Source of the DNA: Sergeia podlipaevii
Taxonomy: Eukaryota > Euglenozoa > Kinetoplastea > Trypanosomatida > Trypanosomatidae
Reading direction: 5' to 3'
DNA length: 64,000 nt
Assembly: GCA_030849805.1 (NCBI GenBank)
Contig: JASANZ010002253.1
Span: 50,559 to 114,558, forward strand
Shown one piece after another: positions 19,681 through 29,495 of the stretch (its first letter is position 1; the number at the start of each line of letters is the position of its first letter). Below the pieces are notes generated by a model. The model did not search any database. It had not been told where the DNA came from and saw only the letters and a program-made list of their open reading frames with translations. A program made the translations under genes and the position numbers.

Positions 19681-22197
19681 ATGAATCACACTCTAGATAC
19701 ATCATCTCCGGTCATTATGGATCGGAACGGACACAACGCATTATTAGCAAACCACATTGCACACACGGCGTCAGCGGCAGCGGATGGAGCGCTGCATGAG
19801 TTTGCTGAATCTTTGAACCGGTACCCCCTACCCGTGTTACATCCTAGTGCGTCTCTCACCCTCAGCGGTGGCGACACAGCAGCCGCATCTACAGCTGTCA
19901 CCAAATTCTTTGGTTTGTCTGCTCTTAGTGAGGAGCACCCTGAAGGTTCGTCACAAGTGGAGCAGTCCCATACGCTGCTATCTTTTACATCACCTTTTCG
20001 CTTTGCTAGCAGTGCTGCGTATCATGCTTCAATAGCGCGCACGGGCGGTGCAAGCACCCTTGTGATGCGCCTCTGCCACGAATTTCCCGTTACGGACAAT
20101 AGGACAGGCGCACAGAGCTGCAAGAGGAAGCGCACACGTCTTGCAATGGAGGAAAGTAGGGCTTTCAGCACGTCGTTTAATTTGAGTCAGCCACCTTCGC
20201 AGTACGTGCCAGCGTCAGTGCGCACCACCACCATCCCAGTCACAGCCAGGCAGCTTCCATTCAATATAGTTGAAACTGCCACGCAGCTCGATGCTCTGCA
20301 GTGCTCTTGTGTTGAGGGTAATGATCCGCTTATGTCGCGCGTCTTAGAGACGGAGGATATGCTAAATGAGATTATTGGCTGCTCTTCACTTGACCGTGAT
20401 GTTGTCTCTCAGGTAGCGACGGGCGTGGAAAAAAAGCAGTCTTCAGTTGCTGCACAAGCACAACAACAGTTTTCTTTTTCAGCCTCAGATGCTTCTAGTA
20501 TGACGGTGAAGGAGCTCAAGTCCATGTGTGCCGCTCTGGGTCTTCTCACCAGCGGCATTAAGGAGGCATTGCTCAAGCGTCTCATCACTGCTCAGCAGCA
20601 GCCAGTTGTTTTTCCGCCGCAGTCATCACACGCGCGGTCTGATGAAGGGTCTAACTCTACCCATAACATGATGGCGGCTGCTGCGCCTCAGCTGCAATCG
20701 TCTTCGACACCACGGCGGACAGTGTTTCGCTACACAAGCGCATCTCGCTCTCCAGTGCGCGAAACCTCGTCTGTGATGTCAACGCCAACGCCGCCGCCGC
20801 CTCCTTCTCAATCAATGGTAGTCACCAGAACTGGCAAGCGCGTCGGACCGCCGGACCTTTTTGCACTTGACTTTGTTGCCAGATATAAAGCGACAACAGG
20901 GATGCGGGACATCGCAAGCCCAAGCCAATGCCCGGTGACACAGTCATCGTGTCCTGGTAGTATGCGCGGCGGTGGTGCGAACGAATTCATTCTTGAAGAT
21001 GGCAATACCGGCAGCAGCAACTCTGGCGTTCAGTGGACGCTGCTGGTGGACTCTCGTGAGAAGATACACGGCAAGCATGAGAAAATGCTTGCCTTGTTGG
21101 AAAGGCAGAAAATTCCGTGTCGGTCACAGATGTTGCCGTGCGGTGATTACATGCTGAGCGTCATGTTGCCTGGCATAGGCGCAAATACGATAGCGCCGGA
21201 GGGGAACGAGATCAGCCGGAGCAGCAGCATTGATATTGAGGGAGAGGCGGAAGCACTGTTGTTTAACAATCCTGCCTCTCTAATGCGAATTGACACTGCA
21301 GCAGGACGCAGCACCGTCTCAAGACCAGCTATGGCTTCCACTACGCGTGGGATCGAGCGATCAGCACATATGCAGCAACAAATGCCTTCTTGTGGGATGG
21401 GCAGCGCAGCGCACACGACAGAACCGGGCGAGTTTCTCTTCTCACTAGTTGTGGAGCGCAAAACAGCTGCTGATCTTGAGGCAAGCATTAAAGGTTCTCG
21501 CTACACAGAGCAGAGTCGACTGCTTGCGACCTCGCCATTTAGCCTTATTGTGTGGTTAGTCGAGGGTGAAGCCACTGCTTCTTTCCACAGGACTGCCAAA
21601 CAGAGTACCCCTCTTGTTTCTTCATCCTCATCGTCGCAATCATCGTCCGTGTCGCGCATTGATTCTGCGTGTGCTTCTCTGGCAAGGCAGCACCGCTTTT
21701 GTGTGGTTCGCACCCGCAATGTCCAGGAAAGTGTGAGCTTTCTTAAGCATCTCACTCAGAGACTCGTGGGCCAGTTAATGTCCCAGATTGGGGATGGACG
21801 ACAACTTTGCTGGAACACTGATGGTGGAAGCGCTGATCTTTGCGTATTTCGGCCTCTTGCGGTGTCCTTCAAGAGTAGCAGCAGCAGCAACGGTGGCCAT
21901 ACTGGTCTTTTCTTCGCTCCAATGCAAGCGTGTCTTGCGTACATGAGTTCTCTTCAGCAGCAGCTACGCGCTAGCACGGCGTTTCCGCGCATGCTCATGT
22001 GTGTACGTGGCTGCTCCGCTTCCTTGGCGCTTGCACTGGCCGCCAAGTATGGCAGCATGTACCGATTCTGGAAAGCACTGGAATCACTAGGGAGAGAGGC
22101 GTGCGATGCGGATGAGGATATTCGCAAACTGACGGTGCCACAAAAGAAAACTGTTGTACTGCTTACCGAGTTTTTGCTTGCTCGAGAGTACTTTTAG
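19681..22197 (+). CDS. MUS81: MUS81-type structure-specific endonuclease with SAP domain
   Basis: This 838-residue protein carries an ERCC4/XPF-family nuclease domain starting WTLLVDSREKIHGKHEKM (about residue 455). The active-site set is complete: G488-D489 (CGDYML), then E592-R593-K594 and D598 (VVERKTAADLEASIKGSRY), with YTEQSRLL after it as in MUS81. An N-terminal SAP motif is visible at about 272-310 (MTVKELKSMCAALGLL...LLKRLITA), a fold that binds DNA. The C-terminal 70 residues look like the tandem helix-hairpin-helix region. MUS81, with an EME1-type partner, cuts branched recombination and replication intermediates in the nucleus. Roughly 100 residues of low-complexity sequence separate the GD and ERK motifs, which are normally about 20 apart. 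The N-terminal 270 residues are mostly disordered. The MUS81 assignment rests on the ERK-xxx-D context and SIKDGR-like helix; an XPF-like alternative is less likely because there is no helicase-like domain. Confidence 0.85.
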   Translation: MNHTLDTSSPVIMDRNGHNALLANHIAHTASAAADGALHEFAESLNRYPLPVLHPSASLTLSGGDTAAASTAVTKFFGLSALSEEHPEGSSQVEQSHTLLSFTSPFRFASSAAYHASIARTGGASTLVMRLCHEFPVTDNRTGAQSCKRKRTRLAMEESRAFSTSFNLSQPPSQYVPASVRTTTIPVTARQLPFNIVETATQLDALQCSCVEGNDPLMSRVLETEDMLNEIIGCSSLDRDVVSQVATGVEKKQSSVAAQAQQQFSFSASDASSMTVKELKSMCAALGLLTSGIKEALLKRLITAQQQPVVFPPQSSHARSDEGSNSTHNMMAAAAPQLQSSSTPRRTVFRYTSASRSPVRETSSVMSTPTPPPPPSQSMVVTRTGKRVGPPDLFALDFVARYKATTGMRDIASPSQCPVTQSSCPGSMRGGGANEFILEDGNTGSSNSGVQWTLLVDSREKIHGKHEKMLALLERQKIPCRSQMLPCGDYMLSVMLPGIGANTIAPEGNEISRSSSIDIEGEAEALLFNNPASLMRIDTAAGRSTVSRPAMASTTRGIERSAHMQQQMPSCGMGSAAHTTEPGEFLFSLVVERKTAADLEASIKGSRYTEQSRLLATSPFSLIVWLVEGEATASFHRTAKQSTPLVSSSSSSQSSSVSRIDSACASLARQHRFCVVRTRNVQESVSFLKHLTQRLVGQLMSQIGDGRQLCWNTDGGSADLCVFRPLAVSFKSSSSSNGGHTGLFFAPMQACLAYMSSLQQQLRASTAFPRMLMCVRGCSASLALALAAKYGSMYRFWKALESLGREACDADEDIRKLTVPQKKTVVLLTEFLLAREYF

Positions 22198-22972
22198 CCA
22201 AAAAGGAGAATATATATAGAGAGAGCAGTGCTGTAAGAAAACCAGCGCATGGATGGCATCTATCGCCAAATGTGAGAACTAGATAAATTGGTGTATCGTA
22301 TACATCTCCTTTCTTACATTGTTTTTGTCCGTGCTGCTATCCTCTTCTTTAAAAAAAAAAAATTGACTTTTTGTTATTTCACTTGCTTACTATTACTAGA
22401 ATTTAGGGCAAGACAACAGCAACCATCTTTTTTTTTTTTTGTGAATATTGGTTTAGCGCGATTTTGACAGAGTATCAGGATGAATCTCAATGCGCATGTA
22501 AATCTTTTCGATGCAAAAGACCATGTTTTATTTTTCCAAAATGCCTTCTCTCGCTTTTTTTTTTTCAATTACCGTAGAGCACAGACGACCGCGTAACAAG
22601 TAAGCAGTGACAGAGTCTTTTTTTTTTTTTTTACGTGAACATTGGTGAGGCTCAGAAGTCTCTACCCGCGGTCTCAAAGAGTTCATTAGCATACATACAT
22701 ACATACGTACATACACGCGCACATACACATAGTACCAGGAAGTATCAAAAGAAAAACTACTGTTTGTGTGTGAGTGTGCACGTGCCCTGACCCTACCATA
22801 AGGATAGCAGACTTTAGATTCACACTGAAGGTTATCGTAAGAGATTTACTCTTCACCCTTCATTAACTTGCCTATTTTTCTTTATTTGGCCTTTCAGTGC
22901 AACACACTATTATTATTATTACCATTATTAGCATTAGAGAGAAGATTAATATATATATATTTATTATCATTA
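22198..22972 (+). other. Intergenic region, 775 bp
   Basis: It contains several long T and A runs and a CATA-type short repeat near 22691-22725. No gene seen. The final 100 bp hold the RecQ splice signal. Confidence 0.7.
22871..22897 (+). promoter_or_regulatory. Predicted trans-splice acceptor, RecQ gene
   Basis: A T-rich tract ends in CCTTTCAG (AG 22896-22897), 75 nt before the ATG at 22973. It decides the start, since the upstream part of the open frame would be spliced away. Confidence 0.65.
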
Positions 22973-25900
22973 ATGTCATGCTTTTCCGCCCCGGCTAGCA
23001 GCAGCAACAACAATCTTGCCGTGTGGGTGAGCGCACTAGCAGAGGCAGCGGCAGCAGAAGATGACTTTGTTCCTCGCGATGGCCTCTACCATAGAATTCC
23101 TGCCGTGAATGCCGAGGTAATGCGACAGTTTTCCCTAGTGCCGCCCCCACCTCCCCGGCGCTTTTTTCCATACTTACCCGGTGGAGGAGGCGGTGGTAAC
23201 AGTGTGGTAGCTACAGGAGGTGCCAGGGTGGGAACTGGAGCTCCTCCGCCCTTATGGCAGCAGCAGGGGATGTCGACGCGTGATAATGACTTTCGTAACC
23301 AGATTTCCAATAGTATCTATAGCAACAATAGTAGTGGTGATGCATCGAACAGGAGGCCACCGCCACCACAGATCATCTCAGCCCCATCAGCACCGTTTCT
23401 TGCCAAAAGTGAAGTCAATACTTCCTCCTCTCCTTCTGGGCCCTCTGATCTGTTGAAGCTCAGTGAGGTGAAGGAACAGATGCGCAAGGTGTCGCAGCAG
23501 CTTCGCCTGGCGCAGCAGGAACGTGATGATCTCATCCTTTTGGAAGACGAAGAAACGGACGGCACGGCTGCGTTAGAGCGAGCGGACGCACAGATTGCAG
23601 AGTTCGAGGAACGCTTTCGTCGTCTGCGCATCACACAGGCTTCCTTGCTGCGCAGAGCACCGCCATCGATTGGTTCATCGCCATCTGCCTCCATGATGGG
23701 CACTCCACGCAACACGTCTGTGCTGACGGCAGGGAGCTACTCTCCATCTGGGGCTGGTGGCTTGAGTGGCAATAACTTCTTTGTGATGAATGGCAGCGGT
23801 AGTGGGACGGTTACCGCGACGGTGGAAGGAGGAGGAGGATTTGTTCATAGTAGCAATGGCAGCCAGTTCAACAGCTATTTGAATATCCCTAGTGGTGATG
23901 TCATCAACGCACGCAGCACCAATGATACGCTTTCTCTATCACCATTCCAGCAACAACAGCAGCAGGTGCTTGGCCGACCGCCATCTATTCCCGCAGCAGC
24001 ACCCATGGCTTCCTATGGAGGCGGGGGAGAGTGGGCCACCGCCACCACCATCAGCAGTGGCGGTGATTTTGCGTTGGTCTCTACACTTTCTGGCGTCAGT
24101 GATACAACGACGATGCGCAGACAAGGCTTTTCGTGGGAGGAGTATGAACAGAAAGGCGGCGGTGCGGATTTGCTGTCACGCGATGCCATCTCAGCCTCCG
24201 CGGACGTGGTCCTTCCGGTTAACCCAACACATGAGTACGGTGGAGAGGGATTTCCGTGGTCAAGTGAGCTGCGGCGCACCATGAGGGACTTCTTTGGTCT
24301 CCACGACTACCGCTTTTGCCAGCTGGAGATCATGAACGCCTGCATGGACGCACGCGATGTGTTTGTGCTTCTCCCCACTGGTGGCGGCAAGTCTCTCTGC
24401 TACCAACTACCCGCGCTGCTGCCGAATCCAGCGCAGGTCACGATTGTTGTGTCGCCTCTCATTTCACTCATCCAAGACCAGGTGTACGCGCTCATCGCGA
24501 ATGATATTCCCTCACTGGCACTCACAGGACAGACCCCTGACAGTGACCGTCGCGGTCTGTTCAACGAGTGGGCGGCTGGACGCATCATCCACACTCTTGT
24601 GTACGTGACGCCCGAGTACTTTGGCCGCAGTGATCACTTTGTGACAACGCTCCGTGGCCTCGCCGATCGAGGCTTGCTGAACCGCTTCGTTATTGACGAG
24701 GCTCACTGTGTGTCGCAGTGGGGACACGACTTCCGTCCTGACTATAGGAAGCTGGCTATTTTAAAGCACCATTTCCCTACCACACCCATTACCGCACTGA
24801 CTGCCACGGCAACCGACATTGTGCTGCAGGACGTCATCAAGACGCTTTCTCTGAACCAGGCGGTCATCTTCAAAGGCTCCTTTAACAGAGCGAATTTGAA
24901 GTATTCAGTGCAGCGAGTGGTAGGGAAGCAGGTGGCACCACTAGTGACGGATCTCGTGAAGAAGCGCTTTCCTCCCAATGCGTGTGGTATTGTGTACTGT
25001 CTCTCACGCAAAGACTGCGAGGAAATGTTCAGCGCGCTCAATGCCGCCGGTGTGCGGGCGTCTTTTTATCACTCAGAGGCAAGCAGCAAGAACGAGCGAC
25101 AGGAGCGGTGGACACGCGATGAACTGCAGGTGATCTGCGCCACCATCGCGTTTGGTATGGGCATCAACAAGCCTGATGTGCGCTTCGTTATTCACGCGGC
25201 CATGCCAAAGTCTATAGAAGGGTACTATCAGGAGAGCGGGCGCGCCGGTCGCGACGGCTTGCCCTCAGAATGTATCTTGCTGTGCTCTGCTAACGATCGA
25301 CAGCGTCAGGAGCGGCTTATCCACGGCTCAAAAGACTGGCGCGCTTCCCTCAGCTCACTCTATCGCATGCTGTCTTACACTCAGAATGACGTGGACTGCC
25401 GCCGCCAGCAGCAGCTTGCCCACTTTGGTGAGGACGTCAGCACGCACTTGTGTCTCACGCAACGCACAGGGAACGCCAACACAACACCCAACGCCAGGAT
25501 GGAAATGTGCGATAACTGCGCTAGCAAGCTCGCAGAAGGATGGGAAGCCAGGACGCTCAAAATCAGCTCTATCCTTGTAGACCTCTTTAGGATTATTGTT
25601 CATCTCGGCAGCATGACGGGTAAGCAGTTGATTGCGGTGTACCGAGGAACACACTCTGAGATGGGCAAGGTGGTGGAAGCGCGCTTGAGGCAGAAGGGCA
25701 CCCCGGTCGAGTACAAAAACGGCGCGCGACACCCTAAAGCAATCATTGAGCGTGCGCTGTTGGAGGGTCTTATTCTTGGTGTGTTTCGTGAGCGTCTGGA
25801 CAGCATCAATGACTTTGCTGTGTGTGCTTACGTTGAAACAGGCGAGGGGCCTGGGATCGGCCTCTTTCGTGAGATTGAACAGGGGAAGCGCGAAGTGGTG

Positions 25901-28321
25901 GTGCGAGTGCGTGGAGAGAAGTCCAAGACGACGACTGAACAACCGCTACCATCATCCCCTTCAGCGACTGCTACCGCGCCAGGAGGCAAGAAGGAACGCC
26001 GCCAACGCACTGCTGCCACCGCAACAACTGCAGATCTTGCCATGAATGCGTGCAACGGCAATGACGATAGTGACGACAATTTGCCTCTCGCAGCCCTCTT
26101 TCACGACGCAGCAGCAACAGCAACAGATAGGAATGGTTTGGAGGAAGAGAGCAGCGGGTTTGAGTATCTTCGCGCTCCTGTAGCTGCTGATCATAAAAGC
26201 GTCGTTCGTCAATCCCGCGCCAACATGAAACGAGGGAAGGCTGTGGACAACGAATCCATATCGTCTGCATCTTCGTCGAGAACATCGTCTGTGAGGAACA
26301 AAAGAGAGGTCTCTGGCAAGTCGAAGGGGAGGCAGAATAGAAAGAAACCAGGCAAGGACAGTAGATTTGTCATCCAGGAGTGCGGTGGCGGGACCTCCTC
26401 GGAAGACAGCAGCCTTCTAGGGGATGATGATGGTGATGACAGCCTTGGCTCCTTCATTAACGATGATAGCTCGTCCTACTACACGTCAACTGCTGGGACA
26501 GTAGCGACTACCCCCTCGCAGCAACATGACGCACGCCACCGGCACAGCACCTCACGTAAGCGCCAGCAGAGGGTCTTTGGCGATGGTGGAGAAGAAGAGG
26601 TACTATCTTCTGGCGGCTCTACCTTTGAGACCCCGCTGGAGCACCGCGCGCACCTGGCGGCGAATAGGAGACGCTCGGCCAAGGAACGGCGCGGCGAGAA
26701 GGCCGAGCGCTTTCAGGCTCCTGTGGCCATTGTTACAATGCCCGCAGCGCGTCTCCAGCGTCTAAAGGGGCTGTTGATCAGTGAAGTTGAGCGCCTTGTA
26801 CAGAAGCTTGCAGAGAGCTCGGAGGGTGGACGTCAGTACAATGTCATGCCCAAGAAGACGATGCAGACGCTTGTGGAGACGCTCGGGGTGCCACGGTGGG
26901 GATCGGTCGAGCAGTTCATGGACCTTGAGGGTATGGGTAAGAACAAGGTCAAGAAGTTTGGTACGGATATCCTCAGTTTGTATCGCCAGTTTCGCTTTGA
27001 GCACGTTGGTGATGTGAAGGAGCTCTCTGCTGCTGAGGCAGCCGCGCTACAGCAGGTGAGTGCCGGGGTAGCAGCACACCATCGCCTGGGGCGTGGGAAC
27101 ATCAATGCAGGGCACTTGGGCACTGCTTTAGACGCTGTAAGCCCACAAAATCAACAGCTACAGCAACAGCAGCAGGGCCATATGCGTCCGCCTTCATCCC
27201 CCGATGTGACGGTTATTGATGGAACTGCAACTGAGACGCTCTCACGGCCGCTTATGCTAGACCCTGCTACGCCAGAGCGAACGCAGAAGAGTACTAGCAA
27301 GAAAACCCCTGGTGAATCTCCGAAGCAGCCGCAACAGCAGGAGCAGTGTTTACCCCTGTCAGCGGCTCCTGCGGCAAGACGCACAACATTTACCTTTTCT
27401 TCAAAGACAAAGGATGCCTCTAGTCACGTTATTGCTGCCACTGTAGCAACGCCCGTCCCACCAGGGCCTCTCTTTGCCAATAGAGCAACAACAACCATCT
27501 CGAGTAGTACTGGATCTGCATCGTTTGGTGAAGCAACGTATGATCCTTCGGTCCATGCCACATTCAATAATATCAATTCCAGCGGTGGTGGTGCAAGTCA
27601 TGCCGTCGTTCATCCAATGATGGCAGCGAGTGCGACGATGCACCAGTCAGTGGCTCTCTTCCCTGATCCTATGCAGTTGCATGTTGCGCGGCAACAGCAG
27701 CGGCAGTCACCACAGCGCCAAGCGACTATTGAAGGTGTTGAAAGCAGTGGCGTCTCCTCTCACGCTCTCGCCACTGTCGGGCACGCCATGAAGCACGCAG
27801 AAACACAGCTGATTGGGTGTACACCTCCTGTTACACAGACAGTGGCGCAGCAGCAGCAGCGGCAGCCCGCACACTTTATGACAGCAGCAGAGTTCTTTGC
27901 CGCCAACTCTCCGTCGCCGCTCGAGGGATATCAAGAACAGACACATAGACCAAGCAATATCTCTCTTAATCCTCCTCCTTCGGTGGGTGGTGTCGCGCCT
28001 AGCGCTGGGAAAAATGAGAACGACGTGCATAGCGTGGAGTTTCTCATGGACCTGTGCGATGATGCGCACTTTCGCACTCCGCTAAGCGCACGCTCGTCTG
28101 CTATGGGATCTGGTGCCACTGTGCGCGGCAGCACAGGCTCCTCTTCTTCCACGGGCGGCAGTGGTGGCAAAACACTTGCTGCGGCAGCTGCTGCTACTGT
28201 CGATGCCCCTACAGAGTGGCGTGGAGGTGCGGCTGTCATGCCCCCTGGACGGACTACAAAACGTCAGGGCTCTCCTGCATCACAGAAGAGTGTGTTTACC
28301 ATTGAGGATGACGATGATTAG
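22973..28321 (+). CDS. RecQ-family DNA helicase (BLM-like, with RQC and HRDC domains)
   Basis: The ATG at 22973 gives 1,782 residues. The frame is open 35 codons further up, but that part covers a polypyrimidine-AG acceptor (22871-22897) and has no ATG. The helicase core runs about residues 430-780: Walker A LLPTGGGKSLCYQLP (K473), VSPLISLIQDQV, DEAH box at 575 with CVSQWGHDFRPDY after it (the RecQ aromatic-rich loop), ALTATAT, and GYYQESGRAGRDG (arginine finger). The zinc-binding Cys cluster (MCDNC near 845), RQC winged helix (about 863-953) and an HRDC domain (about 1262-1343) follow. This order is that of BLM/Sgs1/RecQ enzymes, 3'-5' helicases that unwind branched DNA and dissolve double Holliday junctions. 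Long Gly/Ser/Gln-rich arms flank the core. The last residues, SVFTIEDDDD, look like a SUMO-interacting motif. Confidence 0.94.
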   Translation: MSCFSAPASSSNNNLAVWVSALAEAAAAEDDFVPRDGLYHRIPAVNAEVMRQFSLVPPPPPRRFFPYLPGGGGGGNSVVATGGARVGTGAPPPLWQQQGMSTRDNDFRNQISNSIYSNNSSGDASNRRPPPPQIISAPSAPFLAKSEVNTSSSPSGPSDLLKLSEVKEQMRKVSQQLRLAQQERDDLILLEDEETDGTAALERADAQIAEFEERFRRLRITQASLLRRAPPSIGSSPSASMMGTPRNTSVLTAGSYSPSGAGGLSGNNFFVMNGSGSGTVTATVEGGGGFVHSSNGSQFNSYLNIPSGDVINARSTNDTLSLSPFQQQQQQVLGRPPSIPAAAPMASYGGGGEWATATTISSGGDFALVSTLSGVSDTTTMRRQGFSWEEYEQKGGGADLLSRDAISASADVVLPVNPTHEYGGEGFPWSSELRRTMRDFFGLHDYRFCQLEIMNACMDARDVFVLLPTGGGKSLCYQLPALLPNPAQVTIVVSPLISLIQDQVYALIANDIPSLALTGQTPDSDRRGLFNEWAAGRIIHTLVYVTPEYFGRSDHFVTTLRGLADRGLLNRFVIDEAHCVSQWGHDFRPDYRKLAILKHHFPTTPITALTATATDIVLQDVIKTLSLNQAVIFKGSFNRANLKYSVQRVVGKQVAPLVTDLVKKRFPPNACGIVYCLSRKDCEEMFSALNAAGVRASFYHSEASSKNERQERWTRDELQVICATIAFGMGINKPDVRFVIHAAMPKSIEGYYQESGRAGRDGLPSECILLCSANDRQRQERLIHGSKDWRASLSSLYRMLSYTQNDVDCRRQQQLAHFGEDVSTHLCLTQRTGNANTTPNARMEMCDNCASKLAEGWEARTLKISSILVDLFRIIVHLGSMTGKQLIAVYRGTHSEMGKVVEARLRQKGTPVEYKNGARHPKAIIERALLEGLILGVFRERLDSINDFAVCAYVETGEGPGIGLFREIEQGKREVVVRVRGEKSKTTTEQPLPSSPSATATAPGGKKERRQRTAATATTADLAMNACNGNDDSDDNLPLAALFHDAAATATDRNGLEEESSGFEYLRAPVAADHKSVVRQSRANMKRGKAVDNESISSASSSRTSSVRNKREVSGKSKGRQNRKKPGKDSRFVIQECGGGTSSEDSSLLGDDDGDDSLGSFINDDSSSYYTSTAGTVATTPSQQHDARHRHSTSRKRQQRVFGDGGEEEVLSSGGSTFETPLEHRAHLAANRRRSAKERRGEKAERFQAPVAIVTMPAARLQRLKGLLISEVERLVQKLAESSEGGRQYNVMPKKTMQTLVETLGVPRWGSVEQFMDLEGMGKNKVKKFGTDILSLYRQFRFEHVGDVKELSAAEAAALQQVSAGVAAHHRLGRGNINAGHLGTALDAVSPQNQQLQQQQQGHMRPPSSPDVTVIDGTATETLSRPLMLDPATPERTQKSTSKKTPGESPKQPQQQEQCLPLSAAPAARRTTFTFSSKTKDASSHVIAATVATPVPPGPLFANRATTTISSSTGSASFGEATYDPSVHATFNNINSSGGGASHAVVHPMMAASATMHQSVALFPDPMQLHVARQQQRQSPQRQATIEGVESSGVSSHALATVGHAMKHAETQLIGCTPPVTQTVAQQQQRQPAHFMTAAEFFAANSPSPLEGYQEQTHRPSNISLNPPPSVGGVAPSAGKNENDVHSVEFLMDLCDDAHFRTPLSARSSAMGSGATVRGSTGSSSSTGGSGGKTLAAAAAATVDAPTEWRGGAAVMPPGRTTKRQGSPASQKSVFTIEDDDD

Positions 28322-28979
28322 TTGCCTATTGAAATTTGATCGCTCTCTTTATCCATACGCATTGTGTAGTTATCAGCGCTTGTATTCCGTGATGCGCACT
28401 TGTGGTAAGAGAGATAGAGAGAGTAGGAAGGCCTCTCGTTTGCGTTGTTACAGCATTCGACACACAGCGCTACCATGGAGTTATTGAGGCACCTGATAAC
28501 GCGCCGTTCACGTTTGTCCTTCTCGTTTTCTTTTTCTACTCTTCTCTTAAGACTTTTTTTTTTGCTTGCTTGTTTGCGTTTTGCTGTTACTATTAAAATG
28601 AACAAAAAGATGAGGAGACAAACAAAACATTTTGCCTTTTCTTGGTGAAGGGATAGTGGGTACGCAATTCTTCTTTTGAAAACGAGAATTTGTTCTATCC
28701 AAAAATGGGAGGTTTTTGTAGTTGTTTTTTTTTCCTTTTACCCCACCTACATGCATATTTTTTTCTGTTTCTGTCTCTTTCTTTCTTGTTCATATTATCA
28801 AAGCATCGGTCACCTGAAAACATTGTATTTTTTGGGGGGTGTTAATTAGTAGGAAAGGGTGAAGACGAGGGAAACGTACGTGTAGTTTTGTGTTGGGCTG
28901 ATCCTCTCTTCTTCTTCTTTATTTCTTTGCGTGTGTGCATTTTTTCGTGGCTGTTGCTGATTAGATTGATAGCTCAAGG
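28322..28979 (+). other. Intergenic region, 658 bp
   Basis: AT-rich with T runs and no credible ORF. A CT-rich tract at about 28900-28928 precedes AP-3 sigma and is a candidate splice signal. Confidence 0.65.
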
Positions 28980-29495
28980 ATGATCAAGGCGGTACTTATC
29001 ATTAACACAGCGGGTAAGATCAGACTGGTAAACTTCTACGAGAAGGGCATCAGTCTTGCACAGCAGCAGGAGCTCATTCGCAGCATTCACCGCGCCATCT
29101 CCGCTCGCAGTGATGATCTGTGCAACTTTGTCGATCACTTCGTAGAGTGGCCCACGCCAGACACCCGCGTCATTTATCGCCGCTACGCCACCTTGTGCTT
29201 CGTCTTTGTCACTGATTCTTCTGAGTCTCAGCTAGCGATTCTGGACCTCATTCAGGTCTTCGTGGAGGCGCTTGATCGCACCTTTGCTAACGTGTGCGAA
29301 CTCGATTTTATCTTCCACTCAGAGAAAGTGCAATACACATTGATGGAGATGGTGATGGGCGGCATGGTGCTAGAAATGTCTAGAGATGAGATCATGCGCA
29401 GTCTGAACGAGATGCACAAGCTTGGCGCGTCTGGCCTATCAGCAAGTAGCACCAACACGACTACAACGTCTACCTCATTATCGGGCTACCATTGA
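28980..29495 (+). CDS. AP3S: AP-3 complex sigma subunit
   Basis: The 171-residue protein is a clathrin-adaptor small chain of the AP-3 type. It begins MIKAVLIINTAGKIRLVNFY and contains VIYRRYATLCFVFVTDSSES, LAILDLIQVFVEALDRTF, NVCELDFIFH and the diagnostic MEMVMGGMVLE. This order and the VMGGMVLE block are typical of sigma-3 rather than sigma-1 or sigma-2. Sigma forms the AP-3 core with delta, beta-3 and mu-3 subunits, which sort cargo from endosomes to lysosome-related organelles; in trypanosomatids AP-3 is needed for acidocalcisome biogenesis. The C-terminal 25 residues are a Ser/Thr tail beyond the conserved domain. The conserved N-terminus begins at the first Met, so the start is secure. 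Confidence 0.96.
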   Translation: MIKAVLIINTAGKIRLVNFYEKGISLAQQQELIRSIHRAISARSDDLCNFVDHFVEWPTPDTRVIYRRYATLCFVFVTDSSESQLAILDLIQVFVEALDRTFANVCELDFIFHSEKVQYTLMEMVMGGMVLEMSRDEIMRSLNEMHKLGASGLSASSTNTTTTSTSLSGYH

